Under the pieces are notes generated by a model, which saw nothing but the letters and a program-made list of their open reading frames with translations, made no database searches and had not been told where the DNA came from. From Lacibacter sp. H407 (GTDB lineage: Bacteria > Bacteroidota > Bacteroidia > Chitinophagales > Chitinophagaceae): a DNA stretch of 64,000 bases. This document shows positions 36,727 to 47,115 of this stretch, one piece after another. The position numbers and the translations under genes are program-made. Location of the stretch: the NCBI RefSeq assembly GCF_037892605.1, contig NZ_JBBKTU010000001.1:248001-312000 (forward strand), read 5' to 3'. The first letter of the stretch is position 1. Every line of letters begins with the position of its first letter.

Positions 36727-37701
36727 ATGAGCACTACTTATCTCGAAACAACAAAAAATGTTTACAAAGAAGCCGCTGAAAACCCGCAAGTTGGTTTGTG
36801 CTGCACCACTACACCCATTTGGCAATTGCCAGGATTAGATATTCCGGTGCGTATGCAACAGATGAATTACGGATGTGGCAGTACCGTTCATCCAAGAGAT
36901 CTCGTAAAGAATCCACGAATACTGTATGTTGGCGTTGGCGGAGGAATGGAGTTGTTGCAGTTTGCCTATTTCAGTCGCCAGTTGAACGGTGTTATTGGTG
37001 TTGATGTAGTGGATGAAATGTTGCAGGCGAGCCGTGATAATTTTGTGGAGGCTGAACGTTTGAATCCGTGGTTCCGTTCAGAGTTTGTAGATCTGCGTAA
37101 AGGTGATGCATTGAATTTGCCGGTTGAAGACAACAGTATTGATGTGGCTGCACAAAATTGCCTCTTCAATATTTTTAAACAGGAAGAATTGAAACTGGCA
37201 TTAGAAGAAATGTATCGTGTGTTGAAACCAAGAGGCCGTTTGGTGATGAGTGATCCAACCTGTGAGCAGGATATACCGGAGAACCTCCGTGAAGATGAAC
37301 GTTTGCGTGCTTTGTGTTTGAGTGGTTCTTTACCATTGTGGGATTATGTGAAGATGATCACTGATGCTGGATTTGGTACTGTTGAAATAAGAGCGAAGCG
37401 TCCGTATCGTATTCTTGATCCAAAGAATTATGATACCAATGAATTGCTCTTTATTGAAAGTGTGGAAGTGTGTGCCATTAAAGATCCGATGCCTGCTGAT
37501 GGACCTTGTGTGTTTACCGGTAAAACAGCAATTTATTTTGGAAATGAAGAATGCTTTGATGATGACAATGGACATGTCTTGTTGCCCAACCAGCCGTTGG
37601 CGGTGTGCGATAAAACTGCGGCAGCATTGGCTTCATTAAACCGTGAAGATATTTATATTTCAGGATCTACCTGGTTTTACGACGGTGGTGGATGCTGCTA
37701 A
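36727..37701 (+). CDS. arsM: Arsenosugar-type arsenite methyltransferase ArsM
   Basis: This is a SAM-dependent methyltransferase of 324 residues that methylates arsenite to mono- and dimethylarsenicals, the feedstock for ArsS. The SAM motif is LYVGVGGGMELLQFA (67-80), followed by IGVDVVDEML. Candidate arsenic-binding cysteines are Cys25-Cys26 (VGLCCTTTP), Cys50 (MNYGCGSTVHP), the Cys in AAQNCLFNIF, and the C-terminal GGGCC. The N-terminal layout differs from the eukaryote-like ArsM and matches the form found with arsS. The glycosyltransferase gene starts 13 nt downstream. Confidence 0.92.
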   Translation: MSTTYLETTKNVYKEAAENPQVGLCCTTTPIWQLPGLDIPVRMQQMNYGCGSTVHPRDLVKNPRILYVGVGGGMELLQFAYFSRQLNGVIGVDVVDEMLQASRDNFVEAERLNPWFRSEFVDLRKGDALNLPVEDNSIDVAAQNCLFNIFKQEELKLALEEMYRVLKPRGRLVMSDPTCEQDIPENLREDERLRALCLSGSLPLWDYVKMITDAGFGTVEIRAKRPYRILDPKNYDTNELLFIESVEVCAIKDPMPADGPCVFTGKTAIYFGNEECFDDDNGHVLLPNQPLAVCDKTAAALASLNREDIYISGSTWFYDGGGCC

Positions 37702-37714
37702 TGCGAAAACTTAC

Positions 37715-38341
37715 ATGACGAAAAAAGCGATTATTGTATTTGTAAAAAATCCCGAACCGGGAAAAGTAAAAACAAGATTAGCAAAGGATATCGGCGATGC
37801 TGCAGCGGTTGACGTTTACCGTCAGTTGCTGCGGCATACGCATGATGTACTGGTACCAGTTTCTGCAGGTAAATTTATTTTCTATGCAGATGAGATCAAC
37901 CGTCTAGATCTGTGGGAAACAAATTCGTTTTACAAACAACTGCAGCATGGAAATGATTTGGGCGAACGGATGCAACACGCTTTTTCATTTTTGTTTGAAC
38001 TAGGCTATGAGCGTGTGCTCATTATTGGCAGCGATTGTCCACAACTTTCCACCGTACATCTGAACCATGCATTTGAATTGTTAGAAACACATGATGTTTG
38101 TATTGGCCCTGTTGATGATGGTGGTTATTATTTACTCGGCTTGCGTGCTGTTCATCTGCCTTTCTTCAGTAACAAAGCATGGAGTACCGACAGTGTTTAC
38201 AGCAGCACCATCAACGATGCAACAGAAGCAGGATTAACGGTTGCTGTAACCGAACAGTTAAGAGATGTAGATACGCTTACTGATTGGGAAGAGTTGAAAG
38301 AATTGCTTGATTATCAGAAAGCTTCGCCAATAGTAAAATAA
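37715..38341 (+). CDS. TIGR04282-type arsenosugar biosynthesis glycosyltransferase
   Basis: The product has 208 residues and a nucleotidyl/glycosyltransferase-like fold (DUF2064, CofC-like). Landmarks are IIVFVKNPEPGKVKTRLAK at the N-terminus, LIIGSDCPQLS in the middle and IGPVDDGGYYLLGL near the acceptor side. The family co-occurs with ArsS and is thought to act on the sugar part of arsenosugars. The ATG at 37715 gives the family-like N-terminus; an upstream in-frame start at 37643 would overlap arsM. Its 3' end overlaps the convergent gene by 28 nt. Confidence 0.92.
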   Translation: MTKKAIIVFVKNPEPGKVKTRLAKDIGDAAAVDVYRQLLRHTHDVLVPVSAGKFIFYADEINRLDLWETNSFYKQLQHGNDLGERMQHAFSFLFELGYERVLIIGSDCPQLSTVHLNHAFELLETHDVCIGPVDDGGYYLLGLRAVHLPFFSNKAWSTDSVYSSTINDATEAGLTVAVTEQLRDVDTLTDWEELKELLDYQKASPIVK

Positions 38342-39390
38342 AAAGCGGTTGAATTTTTCCCGAAACCTGCATCTAAACGCAGGTTTATTTTTTCGGCAGG
38401 GTTTAATGCAAATCGAAGTCCGGCACCGTACGTTGTACGAATCTTTTCAGCCATATTTTTCAGTTGATCATTTACTGCACCTGCATTGGCGAACACCGTT
38501 CCCCCAAATCGTTTGTAGATCTTAAAACGATATTCTGTTCCAGCTGCCAGGAGATTTTTATCCCGGTAGCGCCCTTCATAAAACCCACGCATTTTTTTAT
38601 TACCACCCAGCAATGCCAGTTGACTGAACGGTACATTTCCATCAACCATATCTGCAAACAGATTAAAGGCCCACACATTTTTTCGTTTGGTTGAAAGATA
38701 TGTAGATGCATCAAGTGTATATCGGTTGTATTGATAATTGCTGCCTGTTGCATTGCCATAAAACTGTGCACCTGCATCAACAAACACCCCTGAGCCGGCA
38801 TAGAAAATATTATCACGGGTATCGTAATTCAATGCGGGGCCAATACCTGAAATAAAGCTTCGTGTACTTCCTTCGATTGTACCAGATGAAAGTTGCTTGC
38901 CCGGTTCTGTTTCCACCACACGATAATCTTCCAACCAATAACGTAAGCCTGCATATAGCTTTGGATTGATCTTACGCAACACATTCAATCGCACTCTTGG
39001 ATAGTTTACTTTGTATAATTCTTTGTAATCAGCTGGCTGATCATTTCCAATGCCGAAAAAATAATAAGAGTATTTATAATAACCTATTTCGCCATAAGCA
39101 GTGAACTTGCTTCCAGGTGTGTAAATACGAAACGGTGCATACAATAACAGTTGTTTATTAAATGTGTAAGCAGCCCCAAACTGCACTTGAGAAGGATAAC
39201 GTTGTGCCGTATCTTTTTTATTCCGGAATGTATAGGCTGCAAATCCACCAACAGCCACACTTGTTTCAGGTGAATAGAACACAACAGGAAACGCCGTTAA
39301 ACGACGAGGTTTATTTTTTCTGCTGCTGTCTTGCGAAAAAACATTTGCTGTAAAGAAGAAGACGATGACTGCAGAAAAAATAAACCTCAT
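38314..39390 (-). CDS. Omp85/BamA-like outer-membrane barrel protein
   Basis: The product is a 358-residue outer-membrane protein with a signal peptide (about 1-20, ending ANVFSQ). The rest is a beta-barrel of the bacterial surface antigen (Omp85 C-terminal) type, with PALNYDTRDNIFYAGSGVFVD, LLGGNKKMRGFYEGRYRDKN and a C-terminal FYFTIGEAF ending in an aromatic residue. POTRA domains are absent, so it is not a full BamA or TamA. It overlaps tail to tail with the glycosyltransferase gene of the arsenosugar operon and is followed upstream by the VOC gene on the same strand. Confidence 0.85.
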   Translation of the reverse strand: MRFIFSAVIVFFFTANVFSQDSSRKNKPRRLTAFPVVFYSPETSVAVGGFAAYTFRNKKDTAQRYPSQVQFGAAYTFNKQLLLYAPFRIYTPGSKFTAYGEIGYYKYSYYFFGIGNDQPADYKELYKVNYPRVRLNVLRKINPKLYAGLRYWLEDYRVVETEPGKQLSSGTIEGSTRSFISGIGPALNYDTRDNIFYAGSGVFVDAGAQFYGNATGSNYQYNRYTLDASTYLSTKRKNVWAFNLFADMVDGNVPFSQLALLGGNKKMRGFYEGRYRDKNLLAAGTEYRFKIYKRFGGTVFANAGAVNDQLKNMAEKIRTTYGAGLRFALNPAEKINLRLDAGFGKNSTAFYFTIGEAF

Positions 39391-39406
39391 AATTGTGTTG
39401 CGCCTG

Positions 39407-40465
39407 CTACACTTTTACCCTCGAGAAACTGAGACTTTTTACCATCCAGTTGGGTAACGGTTTTTCAGGCTTCCTGTTTTTTAAGTTTAAATACCATCCT
39501 ATTTTTTTCAGGATCGGCACACGATGTGTTTCCACATATTCGATCCATGTACCATCCGGATCTTCATTGTATGAAAAGTGACCGGCTGCTTCGCCCATAT
39601 CAAAACTGTTGGCACTGTCAACAGTGAATGGAAAACCATTTTCATTGCAGATGCGTTCATGTTCTTCGTAACCATTAATATCAAAGCACACATGAATATA
39701 TCCCTGATCGCCCCATAAACGATTTTCAAAAATTTGTTTTGGTGTGCGGTCTGTTACTTCAATCAACTCAACATAGGTTGGGCCGAGTAATTTTGAAAAT
39801 GCGCCTTCCTGTTTACGTGTATGTCCGAGCATCACACGTTTGAAATTGTGTTGCCCGCCGGGTATGTTGCTGAACTCGTCGTAATGTCCTTCATCCAAAA
39901 ACAATTGCTTATCGTAACCCAATACTTTTTCATAAAACGGAATTGCTTTCGCTATTGAAATAACGCCGATGGTTACGCCACAAACACCACCTGTATGTCG
40001 TCCTGTATCGCTGAACCAGTTCTCATCCGCCATTACTTCAAAGATGTTGCCGTATGGATCTTTCAGAAAGAATGATTCAATGCCACCCGGATTTTCTTTT
40101 GGTGCACTCAACAGATTTAAACCTGCTTTCTGATATTCAGCATAGGCAGCCTTTACATTTTTACATTTGATCTTGATCACGAAAATGCCTGTGTCGCCCA
40201 ACTGCACTTCAAATGCTGCCGGTTGCGATTTACGGCTGCGGTATTCCCAAATTTCGAAACCGCCTCCACCCTGCATATTCAATGCAAGAATTGCATAACG
40301 CTCATGTCCTTCGCCACCGGTATAACGCTTCATCAACTCTGCACGGGCAGCATCTTTAAACACCACCACATCGGTGCCGAAATGTTTGTTATACCAGATA
40401 AATGCTTCATCCGCATTTGTTACACCGATTCCTACCTGCTGAATACCACTGATGATCCGTTTCAT
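39407..40465 (-). CDS. Two-domain VOC (glyoxalase/dioxygenase-like) protein
   Basis: The product has 352 residues and two vicinal-oxygen-chelate modules. The first begins QVGIGVTNADEAFIWYNKHFG and ends SFFLKDPYGNIFEVMAD. The second begins GVTIGVISIAKAIPFYEKVLG and ends HFSYNEDPDGTWIEYVETH. The layout resembles 4-hydroxyphenylpyruvate dioxygenase and related enzymes, but the HPPD C-terminal signature is missing. VOC proteins include the C-As lyase ArsI, though ArsI is smaller with a thiol pair not seen here. Its position between the barrel gene and a TIGR04283 glycosyltransferase gene hints at the same pathway; the substrate is unknown. Confidence 0.85.
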   Translation of the reverse strand: MKRIISGIQQVGIGVTNADEAFIWYNKHFGTDVVVFKDAARAELMKRYTGGEGHERYAILALNMQGGGGFEIWEYRSRKSQPAAFEVQLGDTGIFVIKIKCKNVKAAYAEYQKAGLNLLSAPKENPGGIESFFLKDPYGNIFEVMADENWFSDTGRHTGGVCGVTIGVISIAKAIPFYEKVLGYDKQLFLDEGHYDEFSNIPGGQHNFKRVMLGHTRKQEGAFSKLLGPTYVELIEVTDRTPKQIFENRLWGDQGYIHVCFDINGYEEHERICNENGFPFTVDSANSFDMGEAAGHFSYNEDPDGTWIEYVETHRVPILKKIGWYLNLKNRKPEKPLPNWMVKSLSFSRVKV

Positions 40466-40513
40466 TGAACTTATTTTTATTTACGAAAGCGTGAAGATAT
40501 TAGTTTTTTGTAT

Positions 40514-41200
40514 TTACCAATTCAGTAAGCGTTTGTAGGCAACAGCCATCTCTTCCTGCGAGGCTCCCTTTCGATACATGGCTATGATTTTGCGATGGGC
40601 CGTTTGCACTTTCCACCAACTGTTCTTATCGTATTTGCGGGCTGAGATCAGCGCAGATTTACGGAGAATTTTATAGCGCCCCTGTTGCCTCGCCCGTTTT
40701 ACAAACTCATAATCTTCCATAACCCGCATATCATTTCGATAACCACCAGTAGACTGGAATAGTTCTTTTGTAATAAACAAGGTCTGGTCACCGCCATAAC
40801 AAATAAACCAATCGAACCGGGTAAACCATGCGTTGATTGATAAAAACCATTTGTTGCTGTTGAATTTTGTTCGGTAACGCCCGAGTGCAAATCCATCCCG
40901 GATTGCCTGTTGAATATCGGCTGCAAAACTTTGCGGAGGAAACACATCAGCATGTACAAAATAAAAGACTGAACCACTTGCTCTTGATGCACCATAGTTT
41001 AACTGGGCACCTCTGCCCTTTTGTGGCGATACAACAACCGTTGCTCCTGCTTTCGCTGCTTCGTCTTTTGTTGCATCGGTACTGGCAGCATCACATACAA
41101 TGATTTCCTCCAGCAAAGAGCCGCCATGCTGCTTCAGGTAAGTTACCAGCGCTGCAATGGTTTGTTCTTCGTTGTAAACAGGAATGATAACTGAGATCAT
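40514..41200 (-). CDS. TIGR04283-type arsenosugar biosynthesis glycosyltransferase
   Basis: The product is a 228-residue family 2 glycosyltransferase of GT-A fold. The N-terminus ISVIIPVYNEEQTIAALV is typical. The acceptor/donor region has VCDAASTDATKDEA, QLNYGASRASGSVFYFVHAD and a later VMEDYEFVKRARQQGRYK. This family co-occurs with ArsS and the TIGR04282 transferase. The ATG at 41200 gives the family N-terminus; a longer form would need a TTG at 41230. It is on the strand opposite to the arsS operon, 48 nt upstream of the VOC gene. Confidence 0.9.
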   Translation of the reverse strand: MISVIIPVYNEEQTIAALVTYLKQHGGSLLEEIIVCDAASTDATKDEAAKAGATVVVSPQKGRGAQLNYGASRASGSVFYFVHADVFPPQSFAADIQQAIRDGFALGRYRTKFNSNKWFLSINAWFTRFDWFICYGGDQTLFITKELFQSTGGYRNDMRVMEDYEFVKRARQQGRYKILRKSALISARKYDKNSWWKVQTAHRKIIAMYRKGASQEEMAVAYKRLLNW

Positions 41201-41240
41201 GCAAACAAAATTGGGGATGAAGATAGGCAAGGCGCAGAAA

Positions 41241-41267
41241 AAAACCGCAGTGATTTGCTGCGGTTTT
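41241..41267 (-). terminator. Intrinsic terminator after the DUF4139 gene
   Basis: AAAACCGCAG (41241-41250) pairs with CTGCGGTTTT (41258-41267) around a 7-nt loop, and on the minus strand a run of T follows. It begins just beyond the stop of the DUF4139 gene and separates that transcript from the glycosyltransferase gene. Confidence 0.85.
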
Positions 41268-41274
41268 TGATTCT

Positions 41275-43167
41275 TTAGTCGAGTTGTAATTTCTTTTCCT
41301 TTGGGTATTTTACGTTGTACTTCATTTCCATTTTCTTCAATTGCTTTGGATCAATGGTATAAGTCCAAGTGATGATCTTTGTCTCGTCATTTAACTTTCC
41401 TCCATCATATTTCAGATCACCCACTTCAATTTCTTTGATTGTTGAAATAGGGAACTGATCTTCCACAATAATATTCACCGGCACATTCTTGTTATTGCGA
41501 ACAGTTATTTCATAATGCTTGGTATCGGTACGATTGCTACCGAGGAATTTCTTGTTGCTGAATTCTTTCAACAACGTTCGTTTAACGGTGATACCCTTAT
41601 CAACTCCCAATGAAAGTGATAACGTATCAGAATCGGTTGACAGATCGAGGTAGGATTTACCAAGGAATGTTCCTTCAAAAAACAAATTGGTTTCGCCGGG
41701 AATTAAATTAAGATCCTGCCAATTAATAAGCTTGGCTGTGAGGTATGCAGCTTCATCCAGTTTTGGTGCAGCGTAGTATTCATAATATGCTTCAATACTT
41801 TTATCATTGATGCTCATCGTATTTACTTTGCCATCGTTATTCACCGTTGCGATTTCCTGTATTTCGTATTGTGTAGTGATGGGTTGAAAAGTAGTAATAA
41901 CCTGCAAAGGGGTTGATTTGTTTTCCATTTTCAATGATGTTTTTCCTCTTACTTGTATACCCGGAACTGCCCCAGCCAAATCATTTGAAGTTCCATAGCC
42001 AACCACAACTACTTCCTGCAGATTATTATTCATAGGTTTCATAGCCACACTAACAAAACTTCTTCCTGCTGCAAATTCATAAGCTTCATACCCAACTGAT
42101 GATACAACTAATGATTGTGTATTTCCATTTGCTTTGATGCGGTAAAATCCATTCGCATCCGTTGTGGTGTTTTGTGTTGTTCCTTTCACTGTTACGATTG
42201 CACCCGGGACTGGTATTCCTTTATCATCCGTTACTCTTCCCATTAACATTTGATCGCTGCCGCTGATGGTCCATTGCTTCATATAATTACTCATCTGTGC
42301 ATCTACATAAGATATAAACCATGGATTGATCAATGGTTTTGAATTATTATCATTCGGATTACCGGTTGATAAAACCAGTTTGATGTTGTTCCAGTTCTCA
42401 CCGCTTGTTTGATACACATTCGCATTCATTTCAAGTTGCAGCTTGCTCACCACATCTTTCACACGGATATTATAAGTAGGATACCAGCCAGCTTTTTGCA
42501 CGAGATAAGTTATTTCAAACGGAACGGTTGCTGTTTCCTTTACATCAACGAGAATGACAATTTCATTGGTAGAGAGATCGATCTTTCTGCTCATTTCTGC
42601 CAGTTGATTCGAAAGTTTGTTTCGTTCCTTGTTCATCTCTTCGATCTCTTTTTGCAACGTCAGTTCTTGTTTCAATACTTCGGTTAATCGTGTTCTTTGA
42701 AAATCGAGTGATTGTCTTAATTCTTCTGGCTTCAATGTAACAGTTGATCCTGCTATCTGCTGGTTCTTGATCAGCATTGCTTCTTCCTGTTTAAATACTT
42801 CCAGCACTTTAGATGTAAGACTGATCTTGTCATTCAGCTGAAAGAATTTCTCTTGCGTTGTTTTGATCTCTTCCCGTACTTCCTGTTCTTTTAAATAATC
42901 ACGTTGAACACGCACCGATAAAATAGTGAGTCTGCCATCGGCTTTCACCTGCACACTTTGCTTTTCAATATCGGTGGAGATACCGGTGAACACGATCTCC
43001 TGCTTACCTGCAGAGATGGATTGTTTCACGGTTCGCTTTACCTGTGCCCCTTTCGTAAACACAGTTACCTGTTCCATTTTTGTTTCAACAGGAACACGTT
43101 TTACTGATTGAGCAACTACTGTAATTGGAAGAACATAAAGAAGAAATTGCAGCCATTTCGTTTTCAT
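41275..43167 (-). CDS. DUF4139 (mucoidy-inhibitor-like) protein with a SusC-like insert
   Basis: The product has 630 residues and a signal peptide (ending ITVVAQS). The N-terminal DUF4140 part has VTVFTKGAQVKRTV; a coiled-coil follows (about 95-200), and then DUF4139 with VPFEITYLVQKAGWYPTYNIR and the end QFPISTIKEIEVGDLKYD. Between about 310 and 430 an insert looks like a CarboxypepD_reg domain (LMGRVTDDKGIPVPGAIVTV), followed by the SusC-type motif EVVVVGYG. The start at 43167 is an ATG; the frame opens further only from a TTG. The family is linked to envelope or exopolysaccharide traits, but its activity is unknown. Confidence 0.88.
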   Translation of the reverse strand: MKTKWLQFLLYVLPITVVAQSVKRVPVETKMEQVTVFTKGAQVKRTVKQSISAGKQEIVFTGISTDIEKQSVQVKADGRLTILSVRVQRDYLKEQEVREEIKTTQEKFFQLNDKISLTSKVLEVFKQEEAMLIKNQQIAGSTVTLKPEELRQSLDFQRTRLTEVLKQELTLQKEIEEMNKERNKLSNQLAEMSRKIDLSTNEIVILVDVKETATVPFEITYLVQKAGWYPTYNIRVKDVVSKLQLEMNANVYQTSGENWNNIKLVLSTGNPNDNNSKPLINPWFISYVDAQMSNYMKQWTISGSDQMLMGRVTDDKGIPVPGAIVTVKGTTQNTTTDANGFYRIKANGNTQSLVVSSVGYEAYEFAAGRSFVSVAMKPMNNNLQEVVVVGYGTSNDLAGAVPGIQVRGKTSLKMENKSTPLQVITTFQPITTQYEIQEIATVNNDGKVNTMSINDKSIEAYYEYYAAPKLDEAAYLTAKLINWQDLNLIPGETNLFFEGTFLGKSYLDLSTDSDTLSLSLGVDKGITVKRTLLKEFSNKKFLGSNRTDTKHYEITVRNNKNVPVNIIVEDQFPISTIKEIEVGDLKYDGGKLNDETKIITWTYTIDPKQLKKMEMKYNVKYPKEKKLQLD

Positions 43168-43279
43168 AAACAATTGTTTTATGAACGATGGATGCAGGAA
43201 AAAGGACAATTACATAACCTAAACACAAGCCTTGTTAAACAACAAAATACTTTAGCTGAATTTAATTCGTTAAACCAAC

Positions 43280-43963
43280 ATGAACAAAGTTAAAAAAGTC
43301 AGCCTTGGCTTTATTCTAATAATACTAGGTTGCAGTTCTCAAAAAGAAAACGAGTTCCAATTTTACCCGAATTTAAACGATACTTCTTTGCATAAGAAAC
43401 AGTTGTTAAATTTCCGACGATCCCTATATGGCTATTTTGATTTACCAGATATCACTGTGGGAACTTCTGACTCACTGGAAATAAGGATTTGGCCCAATCA
43501 TGCATTCGATATCACCAAAAATGTCTTAATTTTTAAATTAGGTAATGGTACAGCCAGTGGCCACCATTACAACTCTTTTATGTTACCAATTACTAATGCT
43601 GATGGAAATGTATTTACCCTAACTGATTTAACAGGGCTGGGCGACAGTGTATTTGTTGTAAAAAAGATTGTACCGTATTGCGGCTGGAAACTGTTTCGTG
43701 ACAGCATAAATTATTTCAGCTTATTGCAGTTACCCACCCAAGGAGACATTAAAAACTTTAAAATAAAGCCAGTACTTGATGGTTATGGCTATGATTTCGA
43801 GATTGCAACGCCACATTCATATCGATACATCTCTTACTGGTTACCCCAGATTTACGATTATAAAGAGTGTCAGAAAATCGTTGGACTTGTTGAAATGCTC
43901 AAACGTCAATTAGGAGATAATTTCAGTTGGCCACTAAATAAAAAAGTCCCGACAAAAAATTGA
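43280..43963 (+). CDS. Predicted lipoprotein of unknown function
   Basis: The product has 227 residues with a lipobox ending at Cys18 (IIILGCSSQ-type N-terminus). The body has no recognised domain; it contains several Tyr, Trp and Phe-rich segments (HSYRYISYWLPQIYDY). It stands alone on the plus strand, divergent from the DUF4139 gene, and ends in a bidirectional terminator shared with atpC. Base composition is more AT-rich than its neighbours, which could mean recent acquisition. Confidence 0.65.
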   Translation: MNKVKKVSLGFILIILGCSSQKENEFQFYPNLNDTSLHKKQLLNFRRSLYGYFDLPDITVGTSDSLEIRIWPNHAFDITKNVLIFKLGNGTASGHHYNSFMLPITNADGNVFTLTDLTGLGDSVFVVKKIVPYCGWKLFRDSINYFSLLQLPTQGDIKNFKIKPVLDGYGYDFEIATPHSYRYISYWLPQIYDYKECQKIVGLVEMLKRQLGDNFSWPLNKKVPTKN

Positions 43964-43971
43964 CGGGACTT
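43944..43971. terminator. Bidirectional terminator between the lipoprotein gene and atpC
   Basis: AAGTCCCG (43944-43951) pairs with CGGGACTT (43964-43971), with A-rich flanks giving a T-run on both strands. The stem includes the last codons of the plus-strand gene and lies 22 bp beyond the atpC stop on the minus strand. Confidence 0.75.
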
Positions 43972-43992
43972 GCAAAACTTATCTAAATCTGT

Positions 43993-44244
43993 TTACACAG
44001 CTTCGCTTCCTTCAATCAGTACTGTTACTTTATTGTTCAGCACTTCTACAAAACCACCCTGGATCTTAAACAGTTCGTTACGGTTTTTTTCAACCAGTAT
44101 CTTTAACTGTCCGGCTTTCAACGCACTTACTAACGGAGCATGGTTATCCAATACTTCAAAGCTACCGTCGATACCCGGCAACTGTACACCAATTACATCG
44201 CCGCTGTATGTCTTTCCGAGTGGAGTTAATATTTCTAAATTCAT
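43993..44244 (-). CDS. atpC: ATP synthase epsilon subunit, short form
   Basis: Epsilon is the F1 stalk subunit that contacts gamma and the c-ring. At 83 residues only the N-terminal beta-sandwich is present (MNLEILTPLGKTYSGDV, LPGIDGSFEVLDNHAPLVSAL, GGFVEVLNNKVTVLIE). The C-terminal helical hairpin, which inhibits ATP hydrolysis in many bacteria, is missing. Short forms are, as I recall, usual in Bacteroidota, so this is not a truncation by mutation. It follows atpD by 16 nt. Confidence 0.95.
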   Translation of the reverse strand: MNLEILTPLGKTYSGDVIGVQLPGIDGSFEVLDNHAPLVSALKAGQLKILVEKNRNELFKIQGGFVEVLNNKVTVLIEGSEAV

Positions 44245-44260
44245 ACAATTTTCAAATTAG

Positions 44261-46079
<1,819 letters not shown>

Positions 46080-46916
46080 ATGAAACGTATGTCTCTCCGC
46101 TTTTTGTTACCAGTTTTAGCAATTGCAGCATTTGCTGCCTGTAACAACGAAGAAGCCACAACAACAACTGAAACGAAAGAACCTGTTCTGAAAGAAGAAA
46201 GCATCACGTATACCGGCGACAGTATTACCATGAATGGCTTTGTGGTGTACGATGAAAATATTGAAGGTGCCCGCCCGGCTGTATTGGTAGTTCCGGAATG
46301 GTGGGGATTGACTGACTATGGAATGATGCGTGCCCGTGAACTTGCGAAGCTTGGCTATATTGCTATGGCCATTGATATGTATGGCAATGGTAAAACAGCC
46401 GATAACCCGGATAGTGCCGGAGCGTTTGCAACTCCTTTTTATCAAAACCCACAAATGGCAAAAACCCGTATTGAAGCGGCCATTGCTAAAATCAAAACCT
46501 ATCCGCAAACCGATGCAGCCAATGTTGCAGCTATCGGTTATTGCTTTGGCGGAGCAATGGTATTGAATACTGCCCGCATGGGTATCGACTTAAAAGGCGT
46601 GGTAAGCTTTCATGGAAATTTAGTTGGCACTCCACTTAATAAGGACTTGTTGAAATCAAAGATCCTTGTTTGTCATGGTGCGGCCGATCCATTTGTACCG
46701 GTTGAAGAAGTGGCCAAATTCAAAAAAGAGATGGATTCAACAGGCATTGCTTATACATTTGAAGAATATGCAGATGCGGTGCACGCATTCACCAATCCCA
46801 ACGCAACAGCAATGGGCGAAAAATTTAAAATTCCAATCAAGTATAACGCAGCAGCTGATACAGCCAGCTGGAAGGATATGAACGAATTCTTTACCTCGCT
46901 GTTCCAACAACAGTAA
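46080..46916 (+). CDS. Dienelactone-hydrolase-family lipoprotein
   Basis: The product is a 278-residue alpha/beta hydrolase of the dienelactone hydrolase family. The catalytic nucleophile is Cys in AIGYCFGGAMVLN, with Asp in CHGAADPFVP and His in DAVHAFTNP. The oxyanion and substrate-side segment is VPEWWGLTDYG. A signal sequence with a lipobox (IAAFAACNN) precedes it, so it is exported and lipid-anchored. The ATG at 46080 fits the signal sequence. A terminator follows. The natural substrate is unknown. Confidence 0.92.
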   Translation: MKRMSLRFLLPVLAIAAFAACNNEEATTTTETKEPVLKEESITYTGDSITMNGFVVYDENIEGARPAVLVVPEWWGLTDYGMMRARELAKLGYIAMAIDMYGNGKTADNPDSAGAFATPFYQNPQMAKTRIEAAIAKIKTYPQTDAANVAAIGYCFGGAMVLNTARMGIDLKGVVSFHGNLVGTPLNKDLLKSKILVCHGAADPFVPVEEVAKFKKEMDSTGIAYTFEEYADAVHAFTNPNATAMGEKFKIPIKYNAAADTASWKDMNEFFTSLFQQQ

Positions 46917-46934
46917 TTACTATTCAATTAGTGG

Positions 46935-46964
46935 AAGGGCTTTCGAAAGAAAGCCCTTTTTTTA
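46935..46964 (+). terminator. Intrinsic terminator after the hydrolase gene
   Basis: AAGGGCTTT (46935-46943) pairs with AAAGCCCTT (46950-46958) around CGAAAG, followed by TTTTTTT. It starts 19 bp after the stop codon. Confidence 0.9.
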
Positions 46965-47115
46965 TTGCAGGCAGTTTTACTGCAACTTCATCAGTTCCTC
47001 ATTTGAGTAAATAGGTTATTCTGCATGAAACACATTTCTACGCACTCGTTTTCGTAAAAAAGATTGGTTTATAACTTCATATAAAATAAATTGAGGCACC
47101 AAAAACAACCAACTC

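Noticed and set aside
39407-40465. 4-hydroxyphenylpyruvate dioxygenase
   Set aside because: The two VOC domains fit the general layout, but the HPPD C-terminal signature is not visible and there are no tyrosine-degradation genes nearby. Kept as a VOC protein of unknown substrate.
46080-46916. Serine hydrolase
   Set aside because: The nucleophile position is Cys (GYCFGG), which marks the dienelactone hydrolase family.
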